In this document: positions 17,966-26,413 of the stretch, piece after piece | How positions within the stretch are numbered: position 1 is the first letter of the stretch | How the letters are laid out: each line of letters opens with the position of its first letter | The notes under the pieces: model-generated | What the model saw: the letters and a program-made list of their open reading frames with translations, nothing else | Told to the model about the DNA's origin: nothing | Database searches by the model: none | Position numbers and translations under genes: made by a program | Assembly: GCA_963205195.1 (NCBI GenBank) | Contig: CAUJHR010000004.1 | Coordinates: 124,001-188,000 of the forward strand | Direction of reading: 5' to 3' | DNA from: Pseudomonadota bacterium | GTDB taxonomy: Bacteria; Pseudomonadota; Alphaproteobacteria; Rickettsiales; SXRF01 | DNA: 64,000 nt

Positions 17966-18302
17966 TCTCTGACAGGTTCCTGATATGTTCAAGGAACGCC
18001 TTGAGGAGCGCCGTATCTTGGTCAAGTGCGATGGCAACCATTTCCTTTATCAACTCCGACTTCTCACGGTTGCGGCCAGAAAAAATAGGCATGTCGCATA
18101 GGTCGGACAGCGATACCTTCAATGAGTCGGCAATGCGTGCGGCTGTTTCGATGCTCGTACCGCTGATGCCCCGCTCGATATTAGAAATGGTATCTTCGGT
18201 ACGCTCAATTTTCTCAGCAAGTTCGGCTTGAGTTAGACTGTTACGCTTGCGGAAAAACTGCACTCGTAATCCAAATTCTCTACGTATATTAGACTGTTTC
18301 AT
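17955..18302 (-). CDS. XRE-family helix-turn-helix regulator
   Basis: A 115-residue protein with an N-terminal HTH_XRE domain (residues ~10-70): LRVQFFRKRNSLTQAELAEKIERTEDTISNIERG, where the helix-turn-helix spans LTQAELAEKIERTEDTISNIERG. The C-terminal ~45 residues (REKSELIKEMVAIALDQ) may help it dimerise. AGGAG lies 11 nt before the ATG. It is divergent from the endonuclease gene and separated by ~145 bp, an arrangement typical of a controller that represses its neighbour. Its last codons run into the remnant XRE, so its natural C-terminus may be altered. Confidence 0.88.
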   Translation of the reverse strand: MKQSNIRREFGLRVQFFRKRNSLTQAELAEKIERTEDTISNIERGISGTSIETAARIADSLKVSLSDLCDMPIFSGRNREKSELIKEMVAIALDQDTALLKAFLEHIRNLSEIRG

Positions 18303-18337
18303 GGGGGCAATTCTCCTGTTTTATATGGAAAATCACC

Positions 18338-18354
18338 ACCGAATAAGACTCGGT
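18338..18354. promoter_or_regulatory. Candidate operator in the XRE/endonuclease divergent region
   Basis: ACCGA-N7-TCGGT is a short inverted repeat. A second, TCCG-N10-CGGA, lies about 40 bp on. Both are in the 145-bp divergent promoter region, where XRE controllers usually bind. The assignment is by position and symmetry only. Confidence 0.35.
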
Positions 18355-18447
18355 ATTGGCTGTTGAATTTTTGTATTTCCGTATTATATTGCGGATTATG
18401 ATTTTAATTTCGTACTTACACCGAATTTTATTTGGATAGCGCATGTT

Positions 18448-19401
18448 ATGGATGTAGGACTAGACATACCTCAGCAAGCCTTTGTGCTGCGCCTCAATGA
18501 AAGGCTACCGGCTGCTAAGCAAGGTGGCGTAGTGGGTGTCGGATGGTGTGATGCGCGTGACCTGGACAAGCTGCATGACTGGGAGAGTTTCAAGCTGATC
18601 CTCAAGAATGCAGGATATGGAGACAGCGAACGGGCACTAGGTAACGCAGCGGGGAGTCTGTGGCGCTTCTTCGTGACCATGAGAAAAGGCGACATACTGG
18701 TTATTCCGTCTCCTGACAGCGGCTTCTATTTGGCTTCCGTCGAGGGTAACGTATTCTATGATGAGGCGGGAAGATCATCCGACTTTGCATGGAAGCGGCC
18801 AGTTCGATGGCTTAATGACCAGCCTATTCCTCGTAGCTTTGCCCGGAATGAATTGCAGATGCGAATGAAAGCGAGGCAGACCTGCGTAGATGCAACGGAT
18901 TTGCTCATGGAAATCAGGGAAACGCAACAGCGGAAAACTCCCATAGATTTTGGTGATGAAGTCTTGCAGGGAGCCTATGCCTCGGTGGTAAAGGCGTTGT
19001 TATCAGCGTTGACTGACAGAGGGCTGGAGGAATTGGTGCGTAAGTTAGCGGAGGCTAATGGTGCTCACTCTATAGTTCTCGCCAAGAATAGCGGAAGGAA
19101 AGGTGATGCCGATGTGCTTGCAACCTATGATTTACGTATAGGTAAACAGGATGCAAAGATCAGGGTCGCCTATCAAATCAAGCAGCATTGGAATGAATCT
19201 GACAGCGTCGGAATACAGCAGTTGCTCGAACGCATGGAAGATTCATTGGGCGAGATAGATAGAGGCTGCTTCGTCACCACCGCCAAGGAAATCTCTAAAG
19301 AGGCAAGTGATTTAGCCGAGAAAAACGGCATCATCGTCCTCAAGGAAAAAGAACTGGTCGAGTGGATACTGATGACAGGGCTTGGCGCATTTACTGGATA
19401 A
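18448..19401 (+). CDS. Mrr-type restriction endonuclease with N-terminal PUA-like domain
   Basis: 317 residues. The C-terminal ~150 (from about VVKALLSALTDRGLEELV) look like a Mrr_cat PD-(D/E)XK fold: GRKGDADVLATYDL supplies the Asp, AYQIKQHW is the Q-x-K form of the E-x-K motif, and GCFVTTAKEISKEASDLAEKNGI is the characteristic tail. The N-terminal ~150 (GWCDARDL, GNAAGSLWRFFVTMRKGD, FYLASVEG) resemble the PUA/EVE-like reader found in modification-dependent nucleases. No methyltransferase is nearby, so a type IV (modified-DNA) enzyme is more likely than a classic R-M nuclease. The divergent XRE gene probably controls it. Confidence 0.75.
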   Translation: MDVGLDIPQQAFVLRLNERLPAAKQGGVVGVGWCDARDLDKLHDWESFKLILKNAGYGDSERALGNAAGSLWRFFVTMRKGDILVIPSPDSGFYLASVEGNVFYDEAGRSSDFAWKRPVRWLNDQPIPRSFARNELQMRMKARQTCVDATDLLMEIRETQQRKTPIDFGDEVLQGAYASVVKALLSALTDRGLEELVRKLAEANGAHSIVLAKNSGRKGDADVLATYDLRIGKQDAKIRVAYQIKQHWNESDSVGIQQLLERMEDSLGEIDRGCFVTTAKEISKEASDLAEKNGIIVLKEKELVEWILMTGLGAFTG

Positions 19402-19421
19402 CCAACTTCACAAGGAGAAAT

Positions 19422-19706
19422 ATGAGCGGATTTGAACTAAGTGGTAACGTGTTGCGTTCTCGCGGCTCAAAGGTGGGAGAACTTGATGGCAGCCGTTTCC
19501 GTGACTCTCGGGGTAGTGTGATTGGCAGCATAGATGGCGTTCATATCCGTGATGCATCCAGTCGCAAAATCGGTAGTCTGGATGGTGATAAAATCAGGGA
19601 TGGCAATGGAAAAGCCATTGCATCACTCAGCGATGCTAAAAAGAACATCAAGAATGCTATAGGCGGAGTGAGCTTGGCCGGATTTTACCTGCTGTTCGTA
19701 CATTAA
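19422..19706 (+). CDS. Beta-flap-repeat small protein
   Basis: 94 residues, starting at the ATG at 19422 (AAGGAG ribosome site; the track ORF opens 60 bp earlier). It consists of imperfect ~15-20-residue repeats with the pattern G-x-x-x-G-x-L/I-D-G-x-x-x-R-D (KVGELDGSRFRD, VIGSIDGVHIRD, KIGSLDGDKIRD, KAIASLSD), followed by a C-terminal hydrophobic stretch (GGVSLAGFYLLF). This resembles the bacterial '4-fold beta-flap' proteins. It begins 20 bp after the endonuclease stop and is probably in the same transcript. Its role is unknown; a regulator or partner of the nuclease is conceivable. Confidence 0.65.
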   Translation: MSGFELSGNVLRSRGSKVGELDGSRFRDSRGSVIGSIDGVHIRDASSRKIGSLDGDKIRDGNGKAIASLSDAKKNIKNAIGGVSLAGFYLLFVH

Positions 19707-19710
19707 GCCC

Positions 19711-19795
19711 CTGTAAGCCTCATACAACGCTGAACTAGCTTTGCCGCCGCCCTTGCCGGCAAAAGGCTGCTCACGCGCTATACGAGGCCTTACAG
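19711..19795. repeat. Imperfect inverted repeat at the island's 3' side
   Basis: CTGTAAG-CCTCATACAACGC and GCGCTATACGAGGCCTTACAG form an imperfect ~20-bp inverted pair. The interior is GC-rich with a nested GCCGGC region. It lies between the end of the beta-flap gene and the broken end of the integrase. It could be a terminator-like structure or a recombination scar. Confidence 0.4.
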
Positions 19796-19857
19796 CGGGA
19801 AGTCGCCGTTAACCACAGCCAAGCAGGACTTTTCTATTCTTTCCAGCCGAGCATCTA

Positions 19858-20856
19858 TCACCATGAGCGATTTACGCTTGATGTGCTACCTCCATCGGCG
19901 TGCCGCAGGTATAGTATGGTATTTTCGCTTATATGCTGTATCGGCTTTCTTTCATTTGGGAAAACATAACGCCATTTGCCATTCATAATTTTAAGTTCTT
20001 TGAGAATAGTAAGTGCTTGTTGGGAGAGAGGAACAATATGGTTTTCCTTCATTTTCATGCGCTCGGCTGGAATACGCCACTCGGCTTTCTCAAAATCAAT
20101 TTCTGACCATTCAGCCCCGCGTAATTCTGTTGTTCTAACAAAGGTCAGCAATAGCAATTTAAGGGCTAGCTTAGTTTGGTGACCTTGGTAGTTTTCTACT
20201 TTATCAAGAAACTCCGGCAATTCCTCAGCTTTGAGATAGCTGTAATGCTCGCGTTTTGGGGTAGCTAAGGCTAATTTAAGATCGGCGGCGGGATTTCTTT
20301 CGGCTCGGCTGGTGGCAATGGCATACAAAAACACCTGTCCGCAGTTTTGTTTAACACGGTGGGCGGTTTCTATCGCTCCACGATTTTCTACAATACGCAG
20401 CATAGAGAGTAATTCAGCGGCAGAAATATCAGCTATTGGTCTATTGCCAATTTTAGGAAATACATCTTGCTCCATGCTGGTCATCACTTTGCCCGCATAA
20501 TTTTCTGACCAGATATTAAGGCGGCTTTTATGCCATTCGCGAGCGATTGCTTCAAAAGTGTTTTCTGAAGATAAGAGTTTTTGCCGCTTCGTGGCTTTTC
20601 TAGCTTCGGACGGGTCATTGCCATCAGCAACTATCTTTCTTGACGCCGCAAGTTTCTCACGGGCAGCAGCTAAGCCCACTTCGGGATAAACTCCAAGGGA
20701 AAGGGTTTTTTCTTTACCTAGATAGCGATAGCGGTAAACCCAATATTTGCTGCCGTTGGGGTAAACTAGCAATACAAGCCCGTCGCCATCACTTATCTTT
20801 TGGATGGAAGAAGTGGGTTTAGTGTTCTTTATGGCTATATCTGTGAGCTTTTTCAT
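19858..20856 (-). pseudogene. Tyrosine recombinase (P4-type integrase), C-terminally truncated
   Basis: P4-family integrase beside tRNA-Ala. The ATG at 20856 (MKKLTDIAIKNTKP, with AGGAG upstream) is preferred to the track start at 20913. The N-terminal DUF4102-like arm domain (ISDGDGLVLLVYPNGSKYWVYRYR, SLGVYPEVGLAAAREK), the SAM-like core-binding domain and the first catalytic Arg (TELRGAEWSEID) are present. The protein goes off-family after SENTILY, so the HxxR, His/Trp and nucleophilic Tyr motifs (normally ~80-100 residues further) are missing. About 330 aa remain where ~400 are usual, so it should be catalytically dead. Confidence 0.85.
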
Positions 20857-21021
20857 ATGTGGGTGAAACTCCTGTGGGTGATAAAATCTACCCACATATT
20901 CACCCACTTTCACCCTCAGATGTCAATAAAGTTAATCGCATTCAGATGGACATAAATTCCTTGAAAATGGCTGATTTGCTTGGTATATTTGGAGTTTTTC
21001 GGATTGTATTGGATGGGGTTC

Positions 21022-21097
21022 TGGTGGAGGCGACAGGAATCGAACCTGCGACATCTTGAATGCAAATCAAGTGCTCTACCAACTGAGCTACGCCCCC
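21022..21097 (-). tRNA. tRNA-Ala (anticodon TGC)
   Basis: Read on the minus strand: acceptor GGGGGCG/CGCCTCC with the G3-U70 pair that defines alanine tRNAs, D-arm GCTC/GAGC, anticodon stem CTTGA/TCAAG around the loop TTTGCAT (anticodon TGC), T-arm GCAGG-TTCGATT-CCTGT, and an encoded CCA. All arms fold canonically. It is the likely attachment site for the neighbouring island, because the integrase starts about 165 bp from its 3' end. No second copy of the tRNA 3' end was found by eye on the island's far side. Confidence 0.97.
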
Positions 21098-21182
21098 GCG
21101 ATTTATAACCGAAATCGGATTGAGAAATTAGCCGTGCGCTGGATATAGTCAAGTATTATTTACGGGAAAATTGATATAATCG

Positions 21183-21482
21183 CTATTTGTCGAGTATTTG
21201 TGTCAGTCGCTCGATAGAAGTGTCCAGCTTTCCATAAATTGTAGAGGCTACGCCTTGCAATTCTTCATATTGCTGCTGAAGATTCATAATGGTGGTTTGC
21301 ATCTTTTCCTGTTCTTCCAGTAATGCCTCGTTTTCACGCTGGTAGCTAAGAAGGTGCTGGTGTTGCTGTACATCGCGCTCGCGGCCTACCGTCACTTGCT
21401 GGAGGCCCAGCTCAAGCCTTTCAAGTGCTGCGACAAGGCGGTTTGTGGCATTATATAGGCGCTGTTGTGAAGAATTACTCAT
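21183..21482 (-). CDS. Coiled-coil protein, DUF4164-like
   Basis: 99 residues, almost wholly helical and rich in Gln, Glu and Leu (RLVAALERLELGLQQV, LEEQEKMQTTIMNLQQQYEELQ), which points to a long coiled coil without membrane segments. In many alphaproteobacteria a DUF4164/ZapA-type gene lies divergently upstream of tkt, as here. A ZapA gene is not next to it. A cell-division link is possible but unproven. Confidence 0.6.
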   Translation of the reverse strand: MSNSSQQRLYNATNRLVAALERLELGLQQVTVGRERDVQQHQHLLSYQRENEALLEEQEKMQTTIMNLQQQYEELQGVASTIYGKLDTSIERLTQILDK

Positions 21483-21574
21483 AATTTTCTTGAGAAGTTA
21501 ATTATCCTGTGCTTGATACATAATTCTGTTAAAACATAGCACGCCTTAATTAAAATTGAAGTGGAAAATACGAT

Positions 21575-23545
21575 ATGCCTTCTGTAGCTCATAATGACAT
21601 GGCAAATGCCATACGTGCACTATCGATGGATGCGGTGGAGAAGGCTAATTCCGGGCATCCGGGAATGCCTATGGGTATGGCGGATGTGGCTACTGTTTTA
21701 TTTTCCAATCATTTGAAATTCGACCCGGCATATCCTAACTGGCCGGACCGTGACCGTTTCGTGCTCTCTGCCGGGCATGGCTCGATGCTTATCTATTCGC
21801 TTTTACACCTTACCGGCTATCCCGATATGGAGCTTGAGGATATAAGGAATTTCCGTCAGTTCGGCGCGAAAACCGCAGGCCACCCTGAATTCGGGCATGC
21901 GGCGGGTATTGAAACCACTACCGGCCCACTGGGGCAGGGCATAGCCAACGCGGTGGGTATGGCGCTGGCAGAGCGTTTGATGCAGGCGCGGTTCGGTGAC
22001 TCGCTGGTTGACCATAAAACATATGTGATTGTTGGCGATGGCTGCCTGATGGAGGGGATCAGCCACGAAGCGGCAAGCCTCGCCGGGCATCTGAAGTTGA
22101 ACAAACTTATAGTGCTGTGGGACGATAATAAGATCTGCATTGACGGCCCAACTAATCTAACTGTTTCAGAAGATACAGTTAAACGTTTCGAGGCGCAGGG
22201 CTGGTATGTGCAATCCATAAATGGGCATGACCCGGCGGCAATAGATAAGGCAATTGAAAATGCCAAGAAAAGTGTTAAGCCGTCATTCATCGCCTGCGAT
22301 ACTACCATTGCCTATGGTGCGCCCACGAAGGCCGGGAAGAATTCCAGCCATGGCTCGCCACTGGGAAAAAGTGAGATAGAAGGCACTCGTAAAAACCTGA
22401 ATTGGGGGCATGGTGAATTTGAAATACCAGATGCGGTGCTGTCAGCATGGCGCGAAGTTGGCAAGCGTGGCTCAAAGGAATTTGCTGATTGGTCGGCGCG
22501 GCTTGCCAATTCAGAAAAACAGGCGGAATTTTCACGCCTGGCTACCAGGGAACTTCCAAATGGCTGGGTGAAAGCGTTTGAATCTTTTAAGAAAAGCCTT
22601 GCAGAAAATAAGCCTAATGAAGCAACCAGGAAATCTTCGGAAAATATATTGCAGGTTCTAACAGCGGAAATACCCGAACTCATTGGCGGTTCAGCAGACC
22701 TGACCGGCTCTAATAATACCAAGACCAAAGCAACCGAAGCGGTGCAGGCGGGTAATTTTTCCGGGCGCTATATTTATTATGGTGTACGCGAACATGCAAT
22801 GGCGGCGGTTATGAACGGCCTTGCGCTGCACGGTGAATTCATCCCTTATGGCGGTACATTTTTAGTATTTACTGATTACTGCCGCAGTTCGATCCGCCTG
22901 TCAGCGCTTATGAAGCAGCGGGTGGTATATGTAATGACCCATGATTCTATAGGGCTTGGTGAGGACGGGCCTACCCATCAGCCGGTTGAACATTTGGCAA
23001 GCTTGCGTGCGATACCTGATCTGTATGTGTTCCGCCCGGCTGATGCAACGGAAACCGCAGAATGCTGGGCACTGGCTCTAGCACAGTCTGCGCCTTCTAT
23101 ACTTTCGCTTTCACGCCAGAATCTGCCAGCGGTACGCGCTGAATACACGGCAGAAAATCTCTGTGCACGCGGCGGTTATGTGCTTTCCGAAGCGAAAGTT
23201 GCAGCTACAGTTACGATAATCGCAACCGGGTCGGAAGTGGAAATTGCACTGGTGGCGCAGAAGAAACTGGCGGAAAAGGGCGTGGCGGCGAAAGTCGTTT
23301 CCCTGCCGTGCTGGGAGCTTTTTGACGCGCAGCCGAAATCATACCGCGAGGAAGTGCTGGGCAGGGATACTGTAAAGGTTGCAATTGAGGCAGCTCTGGG
23401 CTTTGGCTGGGAACGTTATATCGGAACCGATGGAATATTCATAGGCATGAATGGCTTTGGCGCATCTGCCCCGGCAAAAGAATTATATAAACATTTTGGC
23501 ATTACCGCTGAGCATGTGGTAGAAGCGGTGCTTAAAAAAATATAA
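21575..23545 (+). CDS. tkt: Transketolase
   Basis: Thiamine-diphosphate enzyme of the pentose-phosphate pathway. TPP-binding motif GDGCLMEGISHEAASLAGHLKLNKLIVLWDDN (GDG...NN variant with a terminal DDN), pyrimidine-domain motifs GVREHAMAAVMNGLALHGEFIPYGGTF and SIGLGEDGPTHQPVEHLASLRAIP, and C-terminal TIIATGSEVEIAL. The 656 residues are full length. It opens a same-strand cluster of carbon-metabolism genes (tkt, gap, pgk, fba). Confidence 0.97.
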   Translation: MPSVAHNDMANAIRALSMDAVEKANSGHPGMPMGMADVATVLFSNHLKFDPAYPNWPDRDRFVLSAGHGSMLIYSLLHLTGYPDMELEDIRNFRQFGAKTAGHPEFGHAAGIETTTGPLGQGIANAVGMALAERLMQARFGDSLVDHKTYVIVGDGCLMEGISHEAASLAGHLKLNKLIVLWDDNKICIDGPTNLTVSEDTVKRFEAQGWYVQSINGHDPAAIDKAIENAKKSVKPSFIACDTTIAYGAPTKAGKNSSHGSPLGKSEIEGTRKNLNWGHGEFEIPDAVLSAWREVGKRGSKEFADWSARLANSEKQAEFSRLATRELPNGWVKAFESFKKSLAENKPNEATRKSSENILQVLTAEIPELIGGSADLTGSNNTKTKATEAVQAGNFSGRYIYYGVREHAMAAVMNGLALHGEFIPYGGTFLVFTDYCRSSIRLSALMKQRVVYVMTHDSIGLGEDGPTHQPVEHLASLRAIPDLYVFRPADATETAECWALALAQSAPSILSLSRQNLPAVRAEYTAENLCARGGYVLSEAKVAATVTIIATGSEVEIALVAQKKLAEKGVAAKVVSLPCWELFDAQPKSYREEVLGRDTVKVAIEAALGFGWERYIGTDGIFIGMNGFGASAPAKELYKHFGITAEHVVEAVLKKI

Positions 23546-23557
23546 TAGGAGTAAATT

Positions 23558-23827
23558 ATGGATGGTTTGTTAATATTTTTGGCTTCATCCACTGGACAAT
23601 TGGTGTGCAAGGTATTGATCGGTGCCGGAATTATGGATTTGCTGATGGCGCAGGTAGTTTTTGGAAGAAATATAACTAAATTTGAACAGAGTATATCGCC
23701 GGGTATGGCGCCGCAGGAAAAACAAGATACAATGAATAAAATAAAAGCAATGCAGAACGCAAGGGCATATATGATAATTTTCGCCTGCGTAATCCTTGTT
23801 TTTGGTGTTTTTGGTTTAACGAGGTAG
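23558..23827 (+). CDS. Small membrane protein of unknown function
   Basis: 89 residues with two hydrophobic helices (about residues 3-33 and 70-87) joined by a polar loop containing FGRNITKFEQSISPGMAPQEKQDTMNKIKAMQNARAY. It sits between tkt and gap with gaps of 12 and 7 bp, so it is very probably in the operon. There is no recognisable domain. Confidence 0.65.
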   Translation: MDGLLIFLASSTGQLVCKVLIGAGIMDLLMAQVVFGRNITKFEQSISPGMAPQEKQDTMNKIKAMQNARAYMIIFACVILVFGVFGLTR

Positions 23828-23834
23828 GAATAAA

Positions 23835-24839
23835 ATGACAATAAAAGTTGGTATAAACGGGTTAGGGCGCATTGGCCGCTGTGTTGCACGTGCGATATTT
23901 GAAACCGGTGCGAATGATATTGAGTTGGTGGCGGTAAATGGTCCTGCTGATATAAACACGCACATACATTTGCTGAAATATGATTCGGTGCATGGGCGTT
24001 TTCCATATTCTGTGGAAGCAGATGGAGAGAATTTAAAAATCGCTGGAAAAAGCGTAAAGCTTTTCCATCATAAAGACCCGACCCTGATTCCATGGGGTGA
24101 GCTTGGCGTTGATTATGTTCTCGAATGCACCGGTAAATTTAATAAAAAAGCTGATGCTGAAAAACATATTGCCGCTGGTGCTAAAAAAGTGCTTATTTCG
24201 GCCCCTGCCGAAGGTGTGGATTCCACCATCGTTTACGGTGTTAATAATGCGGCGCTCAAAAAAGACCACAGCGTTGTTTCAGTTGGATCGTGCACCACTA
24301 ACGGCCTTGCGCCGCTGGTTAAAGTGCTGGCTGATGCGGTTGGGATAGAAAATGGTTTTATGACCACCATCCATTCATACACCGGCGACCAGAACCTTGT
24401 AGATGGCAGCCATAAGGACCTGCGCCGTGCCCGCGCTGCTGCACTTTCCATGATACCTTCGACAACAGGTGCCGCTAAAACAATCGGACTTATACTTCCT
24501 GAAATGAAAGGCAAACTTGACGGTGTTTCCATCCGCGTACCAACAGCCAATGTTTCACTGGTTGATTTTACATTCACTGCCAGCCGTGACACTAATAAGG
24601 AAGAGATAAATGCTGCGCTTAAAAAAGCAGCTGATGGTTCACTGAACAAAGTAATGGCGGCATCTTCCGAACCGCTGGTTTCAATTGACTATATACATAC
24701 AACTGAAAGCAGCACGGCAGATTTGACTGGGACTTTCGTAACTGGCGGGCGTCTGGTTCGTGTTGCCAGCTGGTATGATAATGAATGGGGATTTTCCTGC
24801 CGCATGCTGGATGTAACGCGTTTATGGGCGGGGCTTTAA
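23835..24839 (+). CDS. gap: Glyceraldehyde-3-phosphate dehydrogenase, type I
   Basis: NAD(P)-dependent glycolytic and gluconeogenic enzyme. The NAD fold starts VGINGLGRIGRCVARA. The active site is SVGSCTTNGLAPLVKVL (catalytic Cys in SCTTN), and the C-terminal SWYDNEWGFSCRMLD is the family signature. Length 334 is normal. The stop codon overlaps the pgk start codon (TAATG). Confidence 0.97.
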   Translation: MTIKVGINGLGRIGRCVARAIFETGANDIELVAVNGPADINTHIHLLKYDSVHGRFPYSVEADGENLKIAGKSVKLFHHKDPTLIPWGELGVDYVLECTGKFNKKADAEKHIAAGAKKVLISAPAEGVDSTIVYGVNNAALKKDHSVVSVGSCTTNGLAPLVKVLADAVGIENGFMTTIHSYTGDQNLVDGSHKDLRRARAAALSMIPSTTGAAKTIGLILPEMKGKLDGVSIRVPTANVSLVDFTFTASRDTNKEEINAALKKAADGSLNKVMAASSEPLVSIDYIHTTESSTADLTGTFVTGGRLVRVASWYDNEWGFSCRMLDVTRLWAGL

Positions 24840-26044
24840 TGGTAGCCGGATTAAGCTCACTCGATAGCATAGAACTTCGCGAAAAAACTGTTTTAGTACG
24901 TGTTGACCTGAACGTGCCGATGCAGGGCGGAAAAGTTACTGATAACACACGTATATTGCGCCTGCTGCCGACGCTCGAATATTTGCTGAAAAAGAACTGC
25001 CGTATTATTTTGCTATCGCATTTTGACCGCCCGAAAGGAAAGTTCGTGCCGTCAATGTCGCTTGCGCCTCTGGTTGACGCTGTTTCTGAAGTGCTGGGCG
25101 GCAAGGAAGTGAAATTCGGGGTTGACTGCGTAGGGACCGCTGCGCGTGAAGCAGTGAACCGTCTTGGTAAAGGTGAGGTGCTTATACTTGAGAATTTGCG
25201 CTTCCATCCGCAGGAAGAGGCGGGTGATGAAAATTTTGCGCGTGAGCTGGCATCGCTTGGTGATATTTTTATAAATGATGCTTTTTCGGCTTCGCACCGT
25301 GCCCATGCTTCGATAGTCGGCTTGGCCAAACTTTTACCCACTGTTGCTGGTAGATTGATGGAGCAGGAGTTAGAAGCGCTTGATACCATGTTTGCCAAGG
25401 CGCAGAAACCGATAGCTGCAATTGTCGGCGGCTCCAAGGTTTCTACCAAGTTGGCTTTGCTGGAAAATCTAAGCAAGACTATGGACAAGATATTGATTGG
25501 CGGCGCGATGGCCAATGTGTTTTTGCAGGCGCAGGGATATAGCATTGGTAAATCATTGTGTGAATCGGGAATGAAAAAAACTGCGCTGTCGCTGCTTAAA
25601 AACGCCGAGAAAAACAATTGCAAGATCATCCTTCCTGTTGATCTGATGGTGGCTAAAAAATTCGCGCTCCATGCTCCCAACCGTGTAGTTCCTGTTGATG
25701 CGATACCTGATGATCTTACCGCCGTTGACATTGGCCCTGAATCGGTGCGTCTTTTTGTTGATGAGCTTCGTGAGTGTAAAACCATAGTATGGAATGGTCC
25801 TGTCGGCGCGTTTGAAACCAGCCCGTTTGACATAAGCACTGTAAGTATCGCCCGTTCAATTGCAGCTCTTACCGCAAGCGGTAAATGTAAAAGCATTGCC
25901 GGGGGCGGGGACACGGTTTCTGCGCTTATGCACTCAGGTGTCATGGATAGTTTCAGCTATTTCTCAACAGCTGGCGGCGCATTCCTTGAATGGCTGGAAG
26001 GAAAAACCCTTCCGGGAGTTGTTGCCCTGCTGAAAGCCGCATGA
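24839..26044 (+). CDS. pgk: Phosphoglycerate kinase
   Basis: Reversible ATP-forming step of glycolysis. Typical blocks: KTVLVRVDLNVPMQGGKVTDNTR, ILLSHFDRPKGK, LENLRFHPQEE, GSKVSTKLALLENL, IVWNGPVGAFE and the nucleotide loop AGGGDTVSAL. The track ORF begins at 24785, inside gap; the ATG at 24839 overlaps the gap stop (TAATG) and gives a normal 401-aa PGK. The stop overlaps the next gene's start (ATGA). Confidence 0.97.
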   Translation: MVAGLSSLDSIELREKTVLVRVDLNVPMQGGKVTDNTRILRLLPTLEYLLKKNCRIILLSHFDRPKGKFVPSMSLAPLVDAVSEVLGGKEVKFGVDCVGTAAREAVNRLGKGEVLILENLRFHPQEEAGDENFARELASLGDIFINDAFSASHRAHASIVGLAKLLPTVAGRLMEQELEALDTMFAKAQKPIAAIVGGSKVSTKLALLENLSKTMDKILIGGAMANVFLQAQGYSIGKSLCESGMKKTALSLLKNAEKNNCKIILPVDLMVAKKFALHAPNRVVPVDAIPDDLTAVDIGPESVRLFVDELRECKTIVWNGPVGAFETSPFDISTVSIARSIAALTASGKCKSIAGGGDTVSALMHSGVMDSFSYFSTAGGAFLEWLEGKTLPGVVALLKAA

Positions 26045-26367
26045 TCTTCCAAACCCTTGATGATGCTATGGCGGCCATGAAAGCGGCCTCGGAAACAGGT
26101 GAGTCCATCATATTGCAAACCACACCCGATGCTATCCATTATGCCGGAAGCCTGTATATCCTCGATATCTTCAAAAAGGTACGGGTTGCTTATCCATCTG
26201 TAAAAGCAGAATTTATTTTTGATTGCGGTGATGCGGGGGCGGAAGTGATAGCTGCTATGCAGGACGGGCATAAAACCATCAAAAGCAGCGCAAAACCTGA
26301 GATACGGGCGAAATTGAAGTCAATTGCCCAGCAATATGGGGTGAATTTTATTGAAACTGCTGAATAA
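26041..26367 (+). CDS. Conserved-looking small protein of unknown function in the glycolysis operon
   Basis: 108 residues from the ATG at 26041, which overlaps the pgk stop (ATGA); the longer track ORF begins inside pgk and is not favoured. It has a mixed alpha/beta pattern with no signal peptide: MIFQTLDDAMAAMKAASETG, ILQTTPDAIHYAGSLYILDIF, EFIFDCGDAGAEVIAAMQDG. Nothing catalytic is recognised. The tight placement between pgk and fba suggests a function tied to glycolysis. Confidence 0.65.
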   Translation: MIFQTLDDAMAAMKAASETGESIILQTTPDAIHYAGSLYILDIFKKVRVAYPSVKAEFIFDCGDAGAEVIAAMQDGHKTIKSSAKPEIRAKLKSIAQQYGVNFIETAE

Positions 26368-26413
26368 AACTGTATTCTCCCTGCCACTTAAATCATAAAA
26401 AAGGACAGAAAAT

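Noticed and set aside
17690-21022. Direct repeat of the tRNA-Ala 3' end as a distal attachment site
   Set aside because: I looked for copies of the tRNA 3' segment across the island and near the CRISPR locus and found none. The attachment site is left unassigned.
21022-21097. tRNA-Cys (anticodon GCA) or an 8-nt anticodon loop
   Set aside because: A first reading of the reverse complement suggested this, but careful re-reading gives the loop TTTGCAT with a 5-bp CTTGA/TCAAG stem. Together with the G3-U70 pair it is a canonical tRNA-Ala(TGC).
24619-25944. Long antisense ORF (441 aa) opposite pgk
   Set aside because: It is Ser/Ala/Arg-rich, lacks recognisable domains and lies opposite a clear pgk. 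It is a codon-usage shadow.
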